Assembly (NCBI GenBank): GCA_012845835.1
Contig: JABAKD010000025.1
Coordinates: forward strand, 2,303,653 to 2,367,652
Source of the DNA: Undaria pinnatifida
Taxonomy: Eukaryota > Sar > Phaeophyceae > Laminariales > Alariaceae
Length of the DNA stretch: 64,000 nucleotides
Direction of reading: 5' to 3'
Part shown: piece after piece, positions 55,940 to 64,000 of the stretch
Layout: every line of letters begins with the position of its first letter
Position numbering within the stretch: position 1 is the stretch's first letter
Notes under the pieces: generated by a model
Database searches by the model: none
What the model saw: the letters and a program-made list of their open reading frames with translations, nothing else
What the model was told of the DNA's origin: nothing
Position numbers and translations under genes: made by a program

Positions 55940-56440
55940 CAAGAGCTCCGCATGGGTGCCGGCGTCCATGCTTCGGGTAGGGCAGGGCAGCACTTCGAAT
56001 TGGTCGATTCAATACTTGGTAGGGTATTTCTAGGGTGAAGAATCAGTACGGACAATGGGTGTGCTGGATGTCGACGAGTAGAAAAACGGTTTAATGTGAA
56101 GAACACACACAGGGTAAATAAAGTCACCATACACAATCATAGTCTGCGCGTACAGTATGTAAGGTTATGCCAAGAGTTCGATATAGACTAACAATCAAGA
56201 CAATGTACTACTAGTTAATGTGAGAACAACAACAACTAATAATAGCTACCTTTTTTTAAGTGAATCCGATTCCAAGCTTCATTTTCAGATTTCGATCGGA
56301 TAAATCCGAGCACACGCCGACTGACCCTTTCGTTTGGCGACGAAACGTGTCGAATGCGTTTCTTATTATAGTTTTACTCGATCAAGCATCCGGGGCCAGT
56401 TAAGTGACTGACTATGTCCGCTGCGTGTGATTGGAGAGGT
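55940..56440 (+). repeat. Partial copy of the long direct repeat
   Basis: GAGCTCCGCATGGGTGCCGG, GGGTAGGGCAGGGCAGCACT and TCGATCGGATAAATCCGAGC match 25455-25830 and 31885-32260. Confidence 0.75.
56027..56110 (+). mobile_element. Short retroposon, 5'-truncated copy
   Basis: 84 bp flanked by the perfect 6-bp repeat AGGGTA (56021-56026, 56111-56116). It matches the last 84 or so bases of 13075-13177 and ends GAAGAACACACAC. It sits in the repeat 55940-56440, whose other copies lack it. Confidence 0.8.
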
Positions 56441-56565
56441 TGTACATGGACCTTTTAGCATAATACAACAGCAGTCAGTCCAGATCGAGTCGATCGGTTC
56501 AATTGGCTTGGGTATCGTATTATTACAGCAGCAGTAGACTAATACACTTCACTTCTTTTCTTTTT

Positions 56566-56939
56566 TCCATCCCATTTATTGCGATGCTCACATTACTCTC
56601 GCCCTCCCAATGCAGTAGTATATCTTAGATCCGGGGTCATATAGCAGCGGGCTCCCCTCCCCCCTCCCCACTACGGTACCCGCCCTAATTTTTATCGCGA
56701 GAAGATTTCCGCATTTACTTCCCTCGTCGATTCGCGTCGATTTGTACCTACCCACGTACCTACCCACGCTGTTAGCTAGGCGATTTCAGCAGTTAGTTGA
56801 TCTTTTTTTTCCCATTTATTGCAGCAAATAAATACGGCTAACAAAGCTCACAACGGTTGTTATTTGACTCAAGGACCAACGCTAGTGCTATTGGTAGTAG
56901 TATTCGAGTGTAACCCCACTAGACCACCGGGGCGACCGG
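56566..56939 (-). mobile_element. SINE family 1, full copy
   Basis: Minus-strand head GGTCGCCCCGGTGGTCTAGT; body with GTACCTACCCACGTACCTAC; A-rich 3' side adjoining TTTTCTTTTTTCCATCCC. A small internal duplication of CCTACCCACG is present. Confidence 0.75.
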
Positions 56940-56956
56940 CTCGATATCACTCATTG

Positions 56957-57250
56957 CCCCGGTGGCGTATCAGGTTATGTCCACGAGCCTGGTATTGATC
57001 AACTTCGTGAGTTTGAATCCCCGCGAGTGCGTACTCGTACAATTATTCGTCGTGTGCACTAATTGACTTGCGGAAAGCGCGAGAGCGTGAGTTAGCAATA
57101 CTCGATGAAAATCGACGATCAGTGGGTGCTGAACGCTATGCGCCAAAACAAGTGAAGGCAAAAACCGGGGGGGGGGGAAGAGAAGGACGACACCTGTGAC
57201 CACGGCTTGTATGTCCAGAAGCTGGAAAGTAGAAGTGTGCCAATTTTTGT
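56957..57250 (+). mobile_element. SINE family 2, second copy
   Basis: Head GCCCCGGTGGCGTATCAGGT and B-box-like GTGAGTTTGAATCCCC, then CGCGAGAGCGTGAGTTAGCA and TGTGACCACGGCTTGTATGT. It lies head to head with the preceding family 1 copy. Confidence 0.7.
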
Positions 57251-57344
57251 TTTTTGACCACTAGATAGAAGAGATGACCAATCAGCAGTCAGCAGCAATA
57301 AGGAGCACGTCGAGTACGAAGCAACACAAACGTACTATAAAGAT

Positions 57345-58540
57345 TAGAATACACTCCAGCTGTGAGATCGAATATTTTGTCGAAACTCATCTTGGCAAGC
57401 TGTGTGTGATACTCCGATCGCGCGTATTACGGGTTGTGTGTCCTCATCAAGGATATAGGTCGGCGACTCCCCTTGCAACTACTACAGTGCATCTGTCAGG
57501 GTCAACAGGATGGTGTTAGGCAGTCTGTGCGCGGAAACTATAATACCCGGGACAAAATCTGACAGCTGTGGAAGGAAATGCATCAGTTTATCAAGTGAAT
57601 CCTGTAAGTCGAATATAGGGCGGAGTTTTTGAGGGCGTGGGGGGCTGATTTTGATCAAAAGGGGGCGGGAGGGGGGGAGGGGACGGGTGGGGCAGGTCGA
57701 TTTGTGCGTGGAAACTATAAATCCTTCTTGTGCGGGATGGGGGGGGAATGTGGCGGGGGGGGCGGGTGGCCGGGAGGGAGGGCTTTAGGTCGCATATATG
57801 TAGGGGTTGGCTATACGCGTGGTGCTAGGTCTAGGCGATGGTGCGGGTGGTGGGGAAGGAGGGGGCGTTGGGAGCGGGGGTGGGTGGATATTGCAGCAGC
57901 GGCATGGACGGCTCTAAAACGATAAGGAGGCGATATCCAGGGCGTGGAAGCGTTCATTACTCTGGCGGATTTCGATTTTAGGTGGGGCGTTTAAGCAAGA
58001 AAAAGCGAGAAAAAAAACAAGAAAAAAGGCTTTTCAAGAGGTTTAGGTCACATAGACTATGATATTGAAATACACTCCAGCTATGAGATCAAGGATTTGG
58101 TTGACACTGATCTTTGCAACATTGTGTGTGATCCTCCGATCGCGCGTATTAATCACATATATAAGGGCTTGCTATACGTGCGGTGCTGGGTCTAGGCGAT
58201 CGTGCGGGGTGTGGGGAAGGAGGGGGCGTTGGAGGGGGGTAGGGGGGATGAATGAAAGCTACGTCGTGAATGGCTAGAAAGATAATGACGTGATATCAAT
58301 TGCTTGGAAGTGTTTATTACTCTGGCCGATTTCGATTGCAAGTGGGGCGTCTGAACGAACTGGGCGGGGAACAAAAGGGGGGCGGGGGGGCGGAGGGCGA
58401 TGAGTTGGAGCTATGGCATGGATGGCTAGAAAGATAATTAGATTATATCAGCTGGCTGGTATTGTTTACTATTCTGGTAGATTTTGATTTTAGGTGGGGC
58501 GTCTGAACAAGAACAGGGATCGGGGGGGAGGGGGGGGGGG
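57345..58540 (+). repeat. Homopolymer-rich repeat R
   Basis: Second direct copy of 48120-49350, starting with reverse repeat A at 57347-57480 and containing a second repeat A fragment at 58068-58150. Shared spacers include CATGGACGGCTCTAAAACGA and GGATTTCGATTTTAGGTGGG. Confidence 0.85.
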
Positions 58541-59099
58541 AAGCGAGCGTTTCAGAATGTGACGCTTGCAGCAAGAAGACACCCCTTTATATCACCCGCC
58601 TGGTAATGTTTGTTATTCTAGAAGGTTTGATGTCACATGTAGTATGCAACCCAGTTCTTAGGTGTAGTAAACAACCTGTTAAAAGCTTCATAATTTGTTT
58701 TTGTACGTGGATCGAAAGGTAGGATATTTCAATCGATAGGTACAATCATGTAGATACCATTATTTTCTGACATCGCTAATTATAAGAAAGAGACACATAT
58801 TGCCAAATACAACAGGCGGGGTGATGTGGTCATGCAATGTCACCGCCATTGAGAACGAAAGGGAGAAATGCGAATCGTTATTGTTTTGAAAGGAACGCTT
58901 AGTAGTGTACACGCGCTCAATTACGTTACTTCGTTAGTCGTACTTCGCTTGGCATAGTTTGGGAGGCGATCATGCAGACGGTATGTACGGAATACCTTAC
59001 GTAATAAGTTGGTACTGCGCGGTTTACCGCAATTATAATTTTAACATATCTGGCTGTACCTCCTTTTCACCTTATTTTTGTCTCACATATATTATATAA
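58541..59099 (+). repeat. Spacer X, repeated at 59715-59945
   Basis: 58800-59075 matches 59715-59945 (TACAACAGGCGGGGTGATGT, CAGGCGATCATGCA-like, CCTTACGTAATAAGTTGGTA). No gene is seen. Confidence 0.6.
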
Positions 59100-59640
59100 A
59101 TTAAAATACACTCCAGCTAGCTGTGAGATCGAATATTTGTCGAAACTCATCTTTGCAAGCTGTGTGTGGTACTCCGATCGCGCGTATTACGGGTTGTGTG
59201 TCCTCATTAAGGATATAGGTCGGCGACTCCCCTTGCAACTACGGTGTAGCTACCAGGGTCAACAGGGTGATGTTAGGCAGTCTGTGCGCGGAAACTATAA
59301 AACCTGTTTCTGAGGGGGACAAAATCTGACAGCTGTGGAAGGAAATGCATCAGTTTATCAAGTGAATCCTGTAAGTCGAATATCCGGTGAGGGGACGGGG
59401 GAGTTTTCGAGGACGTGGGGGCCTGATTTTGATCAAAAGGGGGGCGGGAGGGGGGGGAAGGGGGGAAGGGTACGGGTGGGGCAGGTCGATTTGTGCGTGG
59501 AAACTATAAATATTTCTTGTGGGGGAGGGGGAATGTTGGGGGGGGGGGGGGGGGGCGGGGGCGGAAGGGGAGGGCTTGAGGTCGCATAGATGTAGGGGTT
59601 GGCTATACGCGGGGTGCTAGGTCTAGGCGATGGTGCGCTC
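59100..59640 (+). repeat. Homopolymer-rich repeat R, partial
   Basis: Begins with reverse repeat A and stops after the GTCTAGGCGATGGTGCG spacer. With the following copy of spacer X, this makes a tandem R-X-R-X arrangement over 57345-59945. Confidence 0.8.
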
Positions 59641-60606
59641 ACATATATATATACTATTTTACGCCTATGATTTTTGCCGTTCCGATGTAGGGCTCTGAGG
59701 TCGCCAACTCTAATACAGAGATACATCTTACAAATACAGCAAGCGAGGTGACGTGGGCATGCGATGTCACCACTAGTGAACGCGAGGGTGACTTTACTTT
59801 GTTAGGCATATGCTACTTCGTTTGGTAGAGGTTGTCAGGCGATCATGCACCCGGCCGGAGGCACGAAATACCCTGCGTAATAGGTTGGTAGTGTAGTCTA
59901 CGGCAGTGTTAACATAACTGTCTGTACTTCTTTTTCACAATGTTATCATCTAGTGTACGATTATACGCCCTGTTTTGTCCCCACTGTCGTCGAAGATGTT
60001 GTGGTCCTGCAGACGTCGCGTCCATGTCTGGTGCTCTTGTTAGTGGTGCTCATGAAAACATGCCCTAGCGTGTAGTAGATGATGGCCGAGTGGTGTTCCT
60101 TTCCTTTACATCAAGCCAGGTATGTCAACGCAACCGCTTGCTTGAAAACGACAAATAAAATTCCGCACACACCTGATACAGAGGAGAAGCGGCCCGAAGA
60201 TTGTTCAGTATACCGACGGTCAGGAACAGGTTATCGAGCAGCGCACTTCATTTTTGCTACCGCTCCTCACTCCACCTATAACAATACGGGCATGGGTTGG
60301 ACCCAGTTCGCTGATGCCCAAAACCAATTGCAAAGGAGGTGATGTGATGGGTGAATGCTACATTGATGGGCGCTGCTACGATTACCTCGTCTCTTGTTAT
60401 GTTTGTTCTTGGGTTCTTGTTGAACCTGTTATTTGGCAACAAGCAGGTTTGACGTATTTTAGGTGTGTGCAGAGACTATATGTAGACTATGCGATGCTTC
60501 TGAGTCGTAGGGACCTCAATGTGGAATCCAAGGTACATGGGTTCCATCTCTTGACTCGGTTTCGTACGTAGACATGTACCGGTATGTGGTTTTAGTGTGT
60601 GGGCAT
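59641..60606. other. Spacer X copy, then no gene recognised
   Basis: 59715-59945 is the second copy of spacer X. The rest has only short frames (for example 60079-60342) without recognised family. Confidence 0.45.
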
Positions 60607-60850
60607 TTTTAGTTGATGTTCTAGACTTCGTTATCTTGTTGTTTTAGAGTGGTGTTTGCAAATACATATATTTTTGTGTCCGCGTGGTTGTTTTAGTTAA
60701 TGTTCTAGACTTCGTTATTGTGTTGGTGTTTTCAAACACATATTATTTTGTGTCCGCGTGGTTGTTTTAGTTGATGTTCTAGGCTTTGTTATTGTGTTGT
60801 TTCAGAGCGGTGTTTTTGAACACGTACTAGTTTGTGTTTGCCTGGTTGTT
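60607..60850 (+). repeat. Minisatellite of 74-85 bp, three units
   Basis: TTTTAGTTGATGTTCTAGAC begins units at 60607, 60691 and 60765, each followed by GTGTTTKCAAAYACATATW and TGTGTCCGCGTGGTTG-like strings. Confidence 0.85.
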
Positions 60851-60884
60851 GCTATACGTGTATGTTTTGGGTGATGTACTTATT

Positions 60885-61345
60885 TCTCAGTTACGTACCA
60901 ACACACGACCGCTTGCACTTGACCGGCAAACGATCACAGCAACGGAATCAGGGACCACAGCAACAACAAAGCACGCCATCCTACTGTCTACTTACCACCA
61001 CCTTCGTGTGGCGCAGCTTAACAACAGAAGGAGGAAGTTGTATATAATATAACCCTCGAGGCCCCATGAACGCAGCCACTCGCAATGCTGCTATGGAGCT
61101 TTTTCTGGCGCAGTAATTGTAATCACTACTACCTCCTCCTCGTTTAGTCATGCGTGCGCTTGCCACGTCTATATTCATGTACATGTACCTACCGAAATCC
61201 AATAAACAAATGCACTACTATGATCCCTACCGCAGTATCATGGGGATTTTATTACAGTATTCGTATCATTCATTTGTTTTAGCACAAAATACTATGCCAA
61301 TTTGAAAGTAATGTCTTGCCGAGTTTATTTTATCAACCTCTCCAT
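60885..61345 (+). repeat. Dispersed repeat family B
   Basis: Matches 30885-31600, with a 200-bp shorter middle (no counterpart of 31010-31280). Confidence 0.75.
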
Positions 61346-61689
61346 GTTGTTGTTTGTTGTTGTTGTTCTCACATTAACTCGCATAATCAAGTCCGTGGTC
61401 ACAGGACAGGCTCCAGTCACTCTGGAGCTGAGGAATACCCCAGGGAAAACACACACAACCCAAGTTGGTACACGCATATGTCACAGCTGACGCAATTCAT
61501 GCCTCCACCAGAAAATATAAAAATGAAATCGGGAGTCAGTCTACGATGTGCCAGGTCCAGGCCGGTGCATACGTCTCACTACTCACGCCTGGAGAAACCA
61601 AATATTCCGATTGCCACCCAAGTAAGACTACCACGTATATATTACACGTAGTATCTATCACTACGCATACGCACGACAGGCATAAGTCA
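61346..61689. other. No gene recognised
   Basis: Includes TGTTGTTGTTTGTTGTTGTT near 61347. Short frames only. Confidence 0.4.
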
Positions 61690-61890
61690 ATTGGAGAAAA
61701 AGAAACAAAGGAGAGAAAAGAAGATAAAGGAAAGGAAAGGAAAGAGAAGAAAAACGAAACAAGACGAAAAAGGCAAGCAAATAGAAGAAAAAGACAAGAA
61801 AAGCAAGAAAAGACAAGACAAGAAAGCAAGGAAAGAAGAAGAGAAAAAAAGAAAAAAAGAAACAGAAGAAGAAAAAAACAAAAATGTCAT
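61690..61890. repeat. Polypurine (AAG/GAA) tract
   Basis: About 200 bp of nearly pure A and G on the plus strand. The Lys/Glu-rich forward and Phe/Ser-rich reverse frames are composition artefacts. Confidence 0.9.
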
Positions 61891-62059
61891 ACTAGCAGAC
61901 CCTAGGAACTGGCTAAGGATGGCATTGGGCTAACAAAGGGTATCACGTCCATCATCAATGGCACCTGGGAGAGAACGCAACATACATGGCGAAGAAGTCA
62001 GGGCGGTCTTATGCTATCTTGTGACGGCCATCAGAAGGCCCACAACTTTCAATACGATG

Positions 62060-63011
62060 ATGGCCAACCCCAGACTTCAGTCTCTTGGGCATGACGCTCC
62101 CCCTTCCGCCCCTCCCCCCTTCCTCCCTTTTCCCCCTCCCCCCTCCCCCCCTCCCCCCTCCCCCCCTCCCCCAGTCCCCTCCCCGCCCCCCCCCCTTCCC
62201 CCTCCCCCCGGCCGCTTAGAGATGCCAACGGTGGATGACGCTGCCGCAGCCTCTGCGCGTCGCTCTGCAGCTTTGCGTCTCTCCGTTTCATGCCAATTCC
62301 GCATGAACAACTTGGCTCCCTCCTCTACTCTTCGAGACTATCTGCCAGCCTTCTGAGCAGCCTTTCGCCCTCCTTTGAATTTCATTTCAAAGACCGACAT
62401 ATCCTCCTTCAGATGATCCATCCAGTCTTTCTCTTGCCCCCCTGAGTAGCCCTTACCCCCAACAACTCCCCAAACATCACCCTCTGTGGCAGACGCTCCT
62501 CCCCCATGCGTGCCACGGATCCCGCAAACAAAATCCTCCGTTTGCGCACTATCACCTCAACGCTCTCGGAATCTGTCTGGGCAAGCGCGTCGGCGTACGA
62601 TAAGGTGTGGTCGTCGCGCTTCCGTTTCCGCCATCCAAGGTATCGGAGGAGCATGGAGCGGTGAACCCGTCGTAGCCTGTCATAGTCAGGCTTCTTCGGG
62701 CTCCACGTCATGCAACCGTACAGCAGTGTCTCGACCACCTCAGCTTTCAGCAACCGCACCTTCAATCGTAAAAACACACCCGGGCGATCATAGATTTCCA
62801 TCTTGTACCGCTAGAAGCACGCCCAGGCCCTCTGAAGACGCCGCGTTATTTCAGTGCTAAGGTTTCTGTCTGCGGTGATAGCCCCCCCCAAGTATACAAA
62901 CTCGATTGTTTGTTTGTAAACCTGGCCGGCTGCATTTATCGTGAAGGACACCTTCCCCCAGCTTTTGGTTTCCAGGCACATTATCTCTGTTTCCATGTAT
63001 ACGTACATCAA
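62060..63011 (-). pseudogene. LINE reverse transcriptase C-terminal remnant
   Basis: Minus-strand reading gives FVYLGGAITADRNLSTEI and RRLQRAW, an in-frame TAG at about 62814, then VVETLLYGCMTWSPKKPDYD, VHRSMLLRYLGWRKRKRDDH and a C-terminal ERDWMDHLKEDM-like block in another frame, then LFMRNWHETERRKAAERR. These are the landmarks after the polymerase active site in non-LTR retrotransposons (YLG...I, LLYG..TW, R.LG...). The catalytic palm motif is not in the window copy, so it is 5'-truncated as well as broken. Confidence 0.7.
62095..62215. repeat. CCCCCT-rich low-complexity tract
   Basis: Tandem CCCCTCC words on the plus strand. The minus strand is G-rich and could form quadruplexes. It sits inside the LINE remnant, near its 3' end. 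Confidence 0.9.
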
Positions 63012-63120
63012 GACCCGAAGAATAACTGGAGAGTACCAACGTGTTCAAAATACAAAATTTTTGGGCGCTTCTTGGTTGGACGCGGCCTTCGAACAAAGTG
63101 ATTTGAACGAGATATACTAC
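63012..63120. repeat. Fragment of repeat family B
   Basis: CATCAAGACCCGAAGAATAA and GTTCAAAATACAAAATTTTT match 31610-31690. Confidence 0.6.
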
Positions 63121-63393
63121 AGCACTGCCCACTGAGCTATACTTGATCACTTGACTCATTAGCTCAGTGGCTAGTGCTACTTCGTGCATATATATATTAT
63201 AAAAATTAAAATACACTCATATATATATGCTAAACTACCAAAATAACCATTCATGATGTCGTCAGGGCGAACGCTCGAAAAGATAAATATGAAGTCCGTA
63301 AGAATCGAACGCACAACACATAGCACTACCTACTGCTGTCACTTGACTCAGTAACACTCACTCGCATGACTCAGTAGCTTAGTGGGTAGTGTT
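63121..63393. repeat. tRNA A-box fold-backs
   Basis: AGCACTGCCCACTGAGCTA (63121-63139) and TAGCTCAGTGGCTAGTGCT (63160-63178) are inverted repeats with two mismatches. 63321-63335 and 63378-63393 form a second fold-back. A minus-strand B box, GAATCGAAC, lies at 63302-63310. The same parts occur at 26530-26910. Confidence 0.65.
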
Positions 63394-63456
63394 GGACACT
63401 GGGTGTGCTGGATGTCGACGAGTAGAAGAACGGTTTAATGTGAAGAACACACACAC
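63394..63456 (+). mobile_element. Short retroposon, most 5'-truncated copy
   Basis: GGACACTGGGTGTGCTGGAT to GAAGAACACACACAC, identical in order to the end of 13075-13177. No clear target duplication was identified. Confidence 0.7.
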
Positions 63457-63590
63457 GACATATTTAATGAGGACACACAACCCGTAATACGCGCGATCGG
63501 AGTATCACACACAGCTTGCAAAGATGAGTTTCGACAAAATATTCGTTCTCACAGCTGAATGAAGTGTATTTTGATTTTTACAATATTTAA
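63457..63590 (+). repeat. Dispersed repeat A
   Basis: AATGAGGACACACAACCCGT, GCGATCGGAGTATCACACAC and GCTTGCAAAGATGAGTTTCG match the core. Confidence 0.8.
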
Positions 63591-63649
63591 TATAGACTAT
63601 ATTCTAAACCACCATAAGAATCATTCATAATGTCGTCAGGGCGTACGCT

Positions 63650-63740
63650 TAAAAAAGACAGATATGAAGTCGGTAAGAATCGAACGCACGACACATAGCA
63701 CTACCCACTGCTGTCACTTGACTCAGTAACACTCACATGA
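63650..63740 (-). repeat. tRNA-like element, second local copy
   Basis: ATATGAAGTCGGTAAGAATC and GAACGCACGACACATAGCAC match 63288-63335 and, weakly, 26686-26710. On the minus strand this gives a B box (GTTCGATTC). Confidence 0.65.
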
Positions 63741-63924
63741 ATGGGTTATATATTATGCAAAAAAACAACCAAACATGTTTTCAGTTCGTTAATTATTTAT
63801 CACCGACTTCGTAAGAGCGATATCCGGAGCTATCCTCTCTCCACGTACAACAGTTAGTCGTACTAAGAAGAACACTAACAACTATCATAACCATTCTAAA
63901 CGTCTCCAGCGCGCACACGCCTGA

Positions 63925-64000
63925 ATACCAAACATTATCTGGATGGGAATCGTACTCACGACACATCCTTCGTTGGCTATGCTGTTAAGCACTGTACCCA
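63925..64000 (-). repeat. tRNA-like sequence cut by the window edge
   Basis: On the minus strand it reads GGGTACAGTGCTTAACAGCA, then GAGTACGATTCCCATCC, the spacing of a tRNA T arm. The start is outside the window, so gene or repeat cannot be decided. Confidence 0.4.

Noticed and set aside
61691-61933. Lys/Glu-rich ORF that looks like a coiled coil
   Set aside because: It is the polypurine tract read as protein.

Overview
This is eukaryotic nuclear DNA that is almost entirely transposon-derived. Recognisable protein-coding exons are joined by GT...AG spliceosomal introns. Tandem and dispersed repeats, simple-sequence arrays and tRNA-derived SINE-like pieces fill most of the rest. The best-preserved coding unit is a Helitron (rolling-circle transposon). 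An isolated first exon encoding a secretory sulfotransferase N-terminus hints at an alga or related protist, possibly a brown alga, but I cannot assign a species from sequence alone. There are no rRNA genes, CRISPR arrays or bacterial-type operons.

Layout. 1-3120: noncoding, with a 258-bp tandem repeat and a large ATT microsatellite. 3121-16260: a Helitron terminus fragment followed by a roughly 13-kb Helitron. The Helitron carries an intron-rich Rep/Pif1-helicase gene (3822-10605) and a ten-exon gene for an RPA70-like single-strand DNA-binding protein with an acidic tail (11511-15518), and ends in a hairpin plus CTAG at 16260. 16304-17466 and 37188-38520: two copies, in opposite orientation, of a TA-flanked TIR element. 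17.7-18.7, 36.2-37.2, 48.1-49.35, 57.3-58.5 and 59.1-59.6 kb: copies of a G/C-homopolymer-rich repeat. 21200-21400: sulfotransferase exon. 25.4-28.3 and 31.9-34.2 kb: long direct repeats that differ by an inserted tRNA-containing fold-back cluster. 28530-30676: a nonautonomous LTR element inserted in a SINE with a perfect 6-bp target duplication. 44.9-46.35 and 52.1-53.3 kb: decayed Gag-like genes. 46.4-47.9 kb: an array of CCCATGGGA-like palindromic words. 62.06-63.01 kb: the C-terminal end of a LINE reverse transcriptase, broken by a stop. 63.1-64.0 kb: tRNA-like fold-backs.

How the genes work together. In the Helitron, the Rep endonuclease and helicase would nick and unwind DNA, and the RPA-like protein would plausibly coat the displaced strand. 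The Rep/helicase copy looks recently inactivated: there is an in-frame stop near 5517 and a one-base frame change just before the Walker A motif. The RPA-like gene reads cleanly through ten exons whose introns are all in phase 0. Several exon-intron junctions in both genes lie in short tandem duplications.

The most unusual features are (1) tandem duplications that copy exons together with their splice sites inside the Helitron, including a paired empty and filled site for a short retroposon; (2) fold-back clusters made of tRNA half-sequences around a tRNA-Gly(CCC)-like sequence; and (3) several clusters that each reuse one different short word in both orientations.
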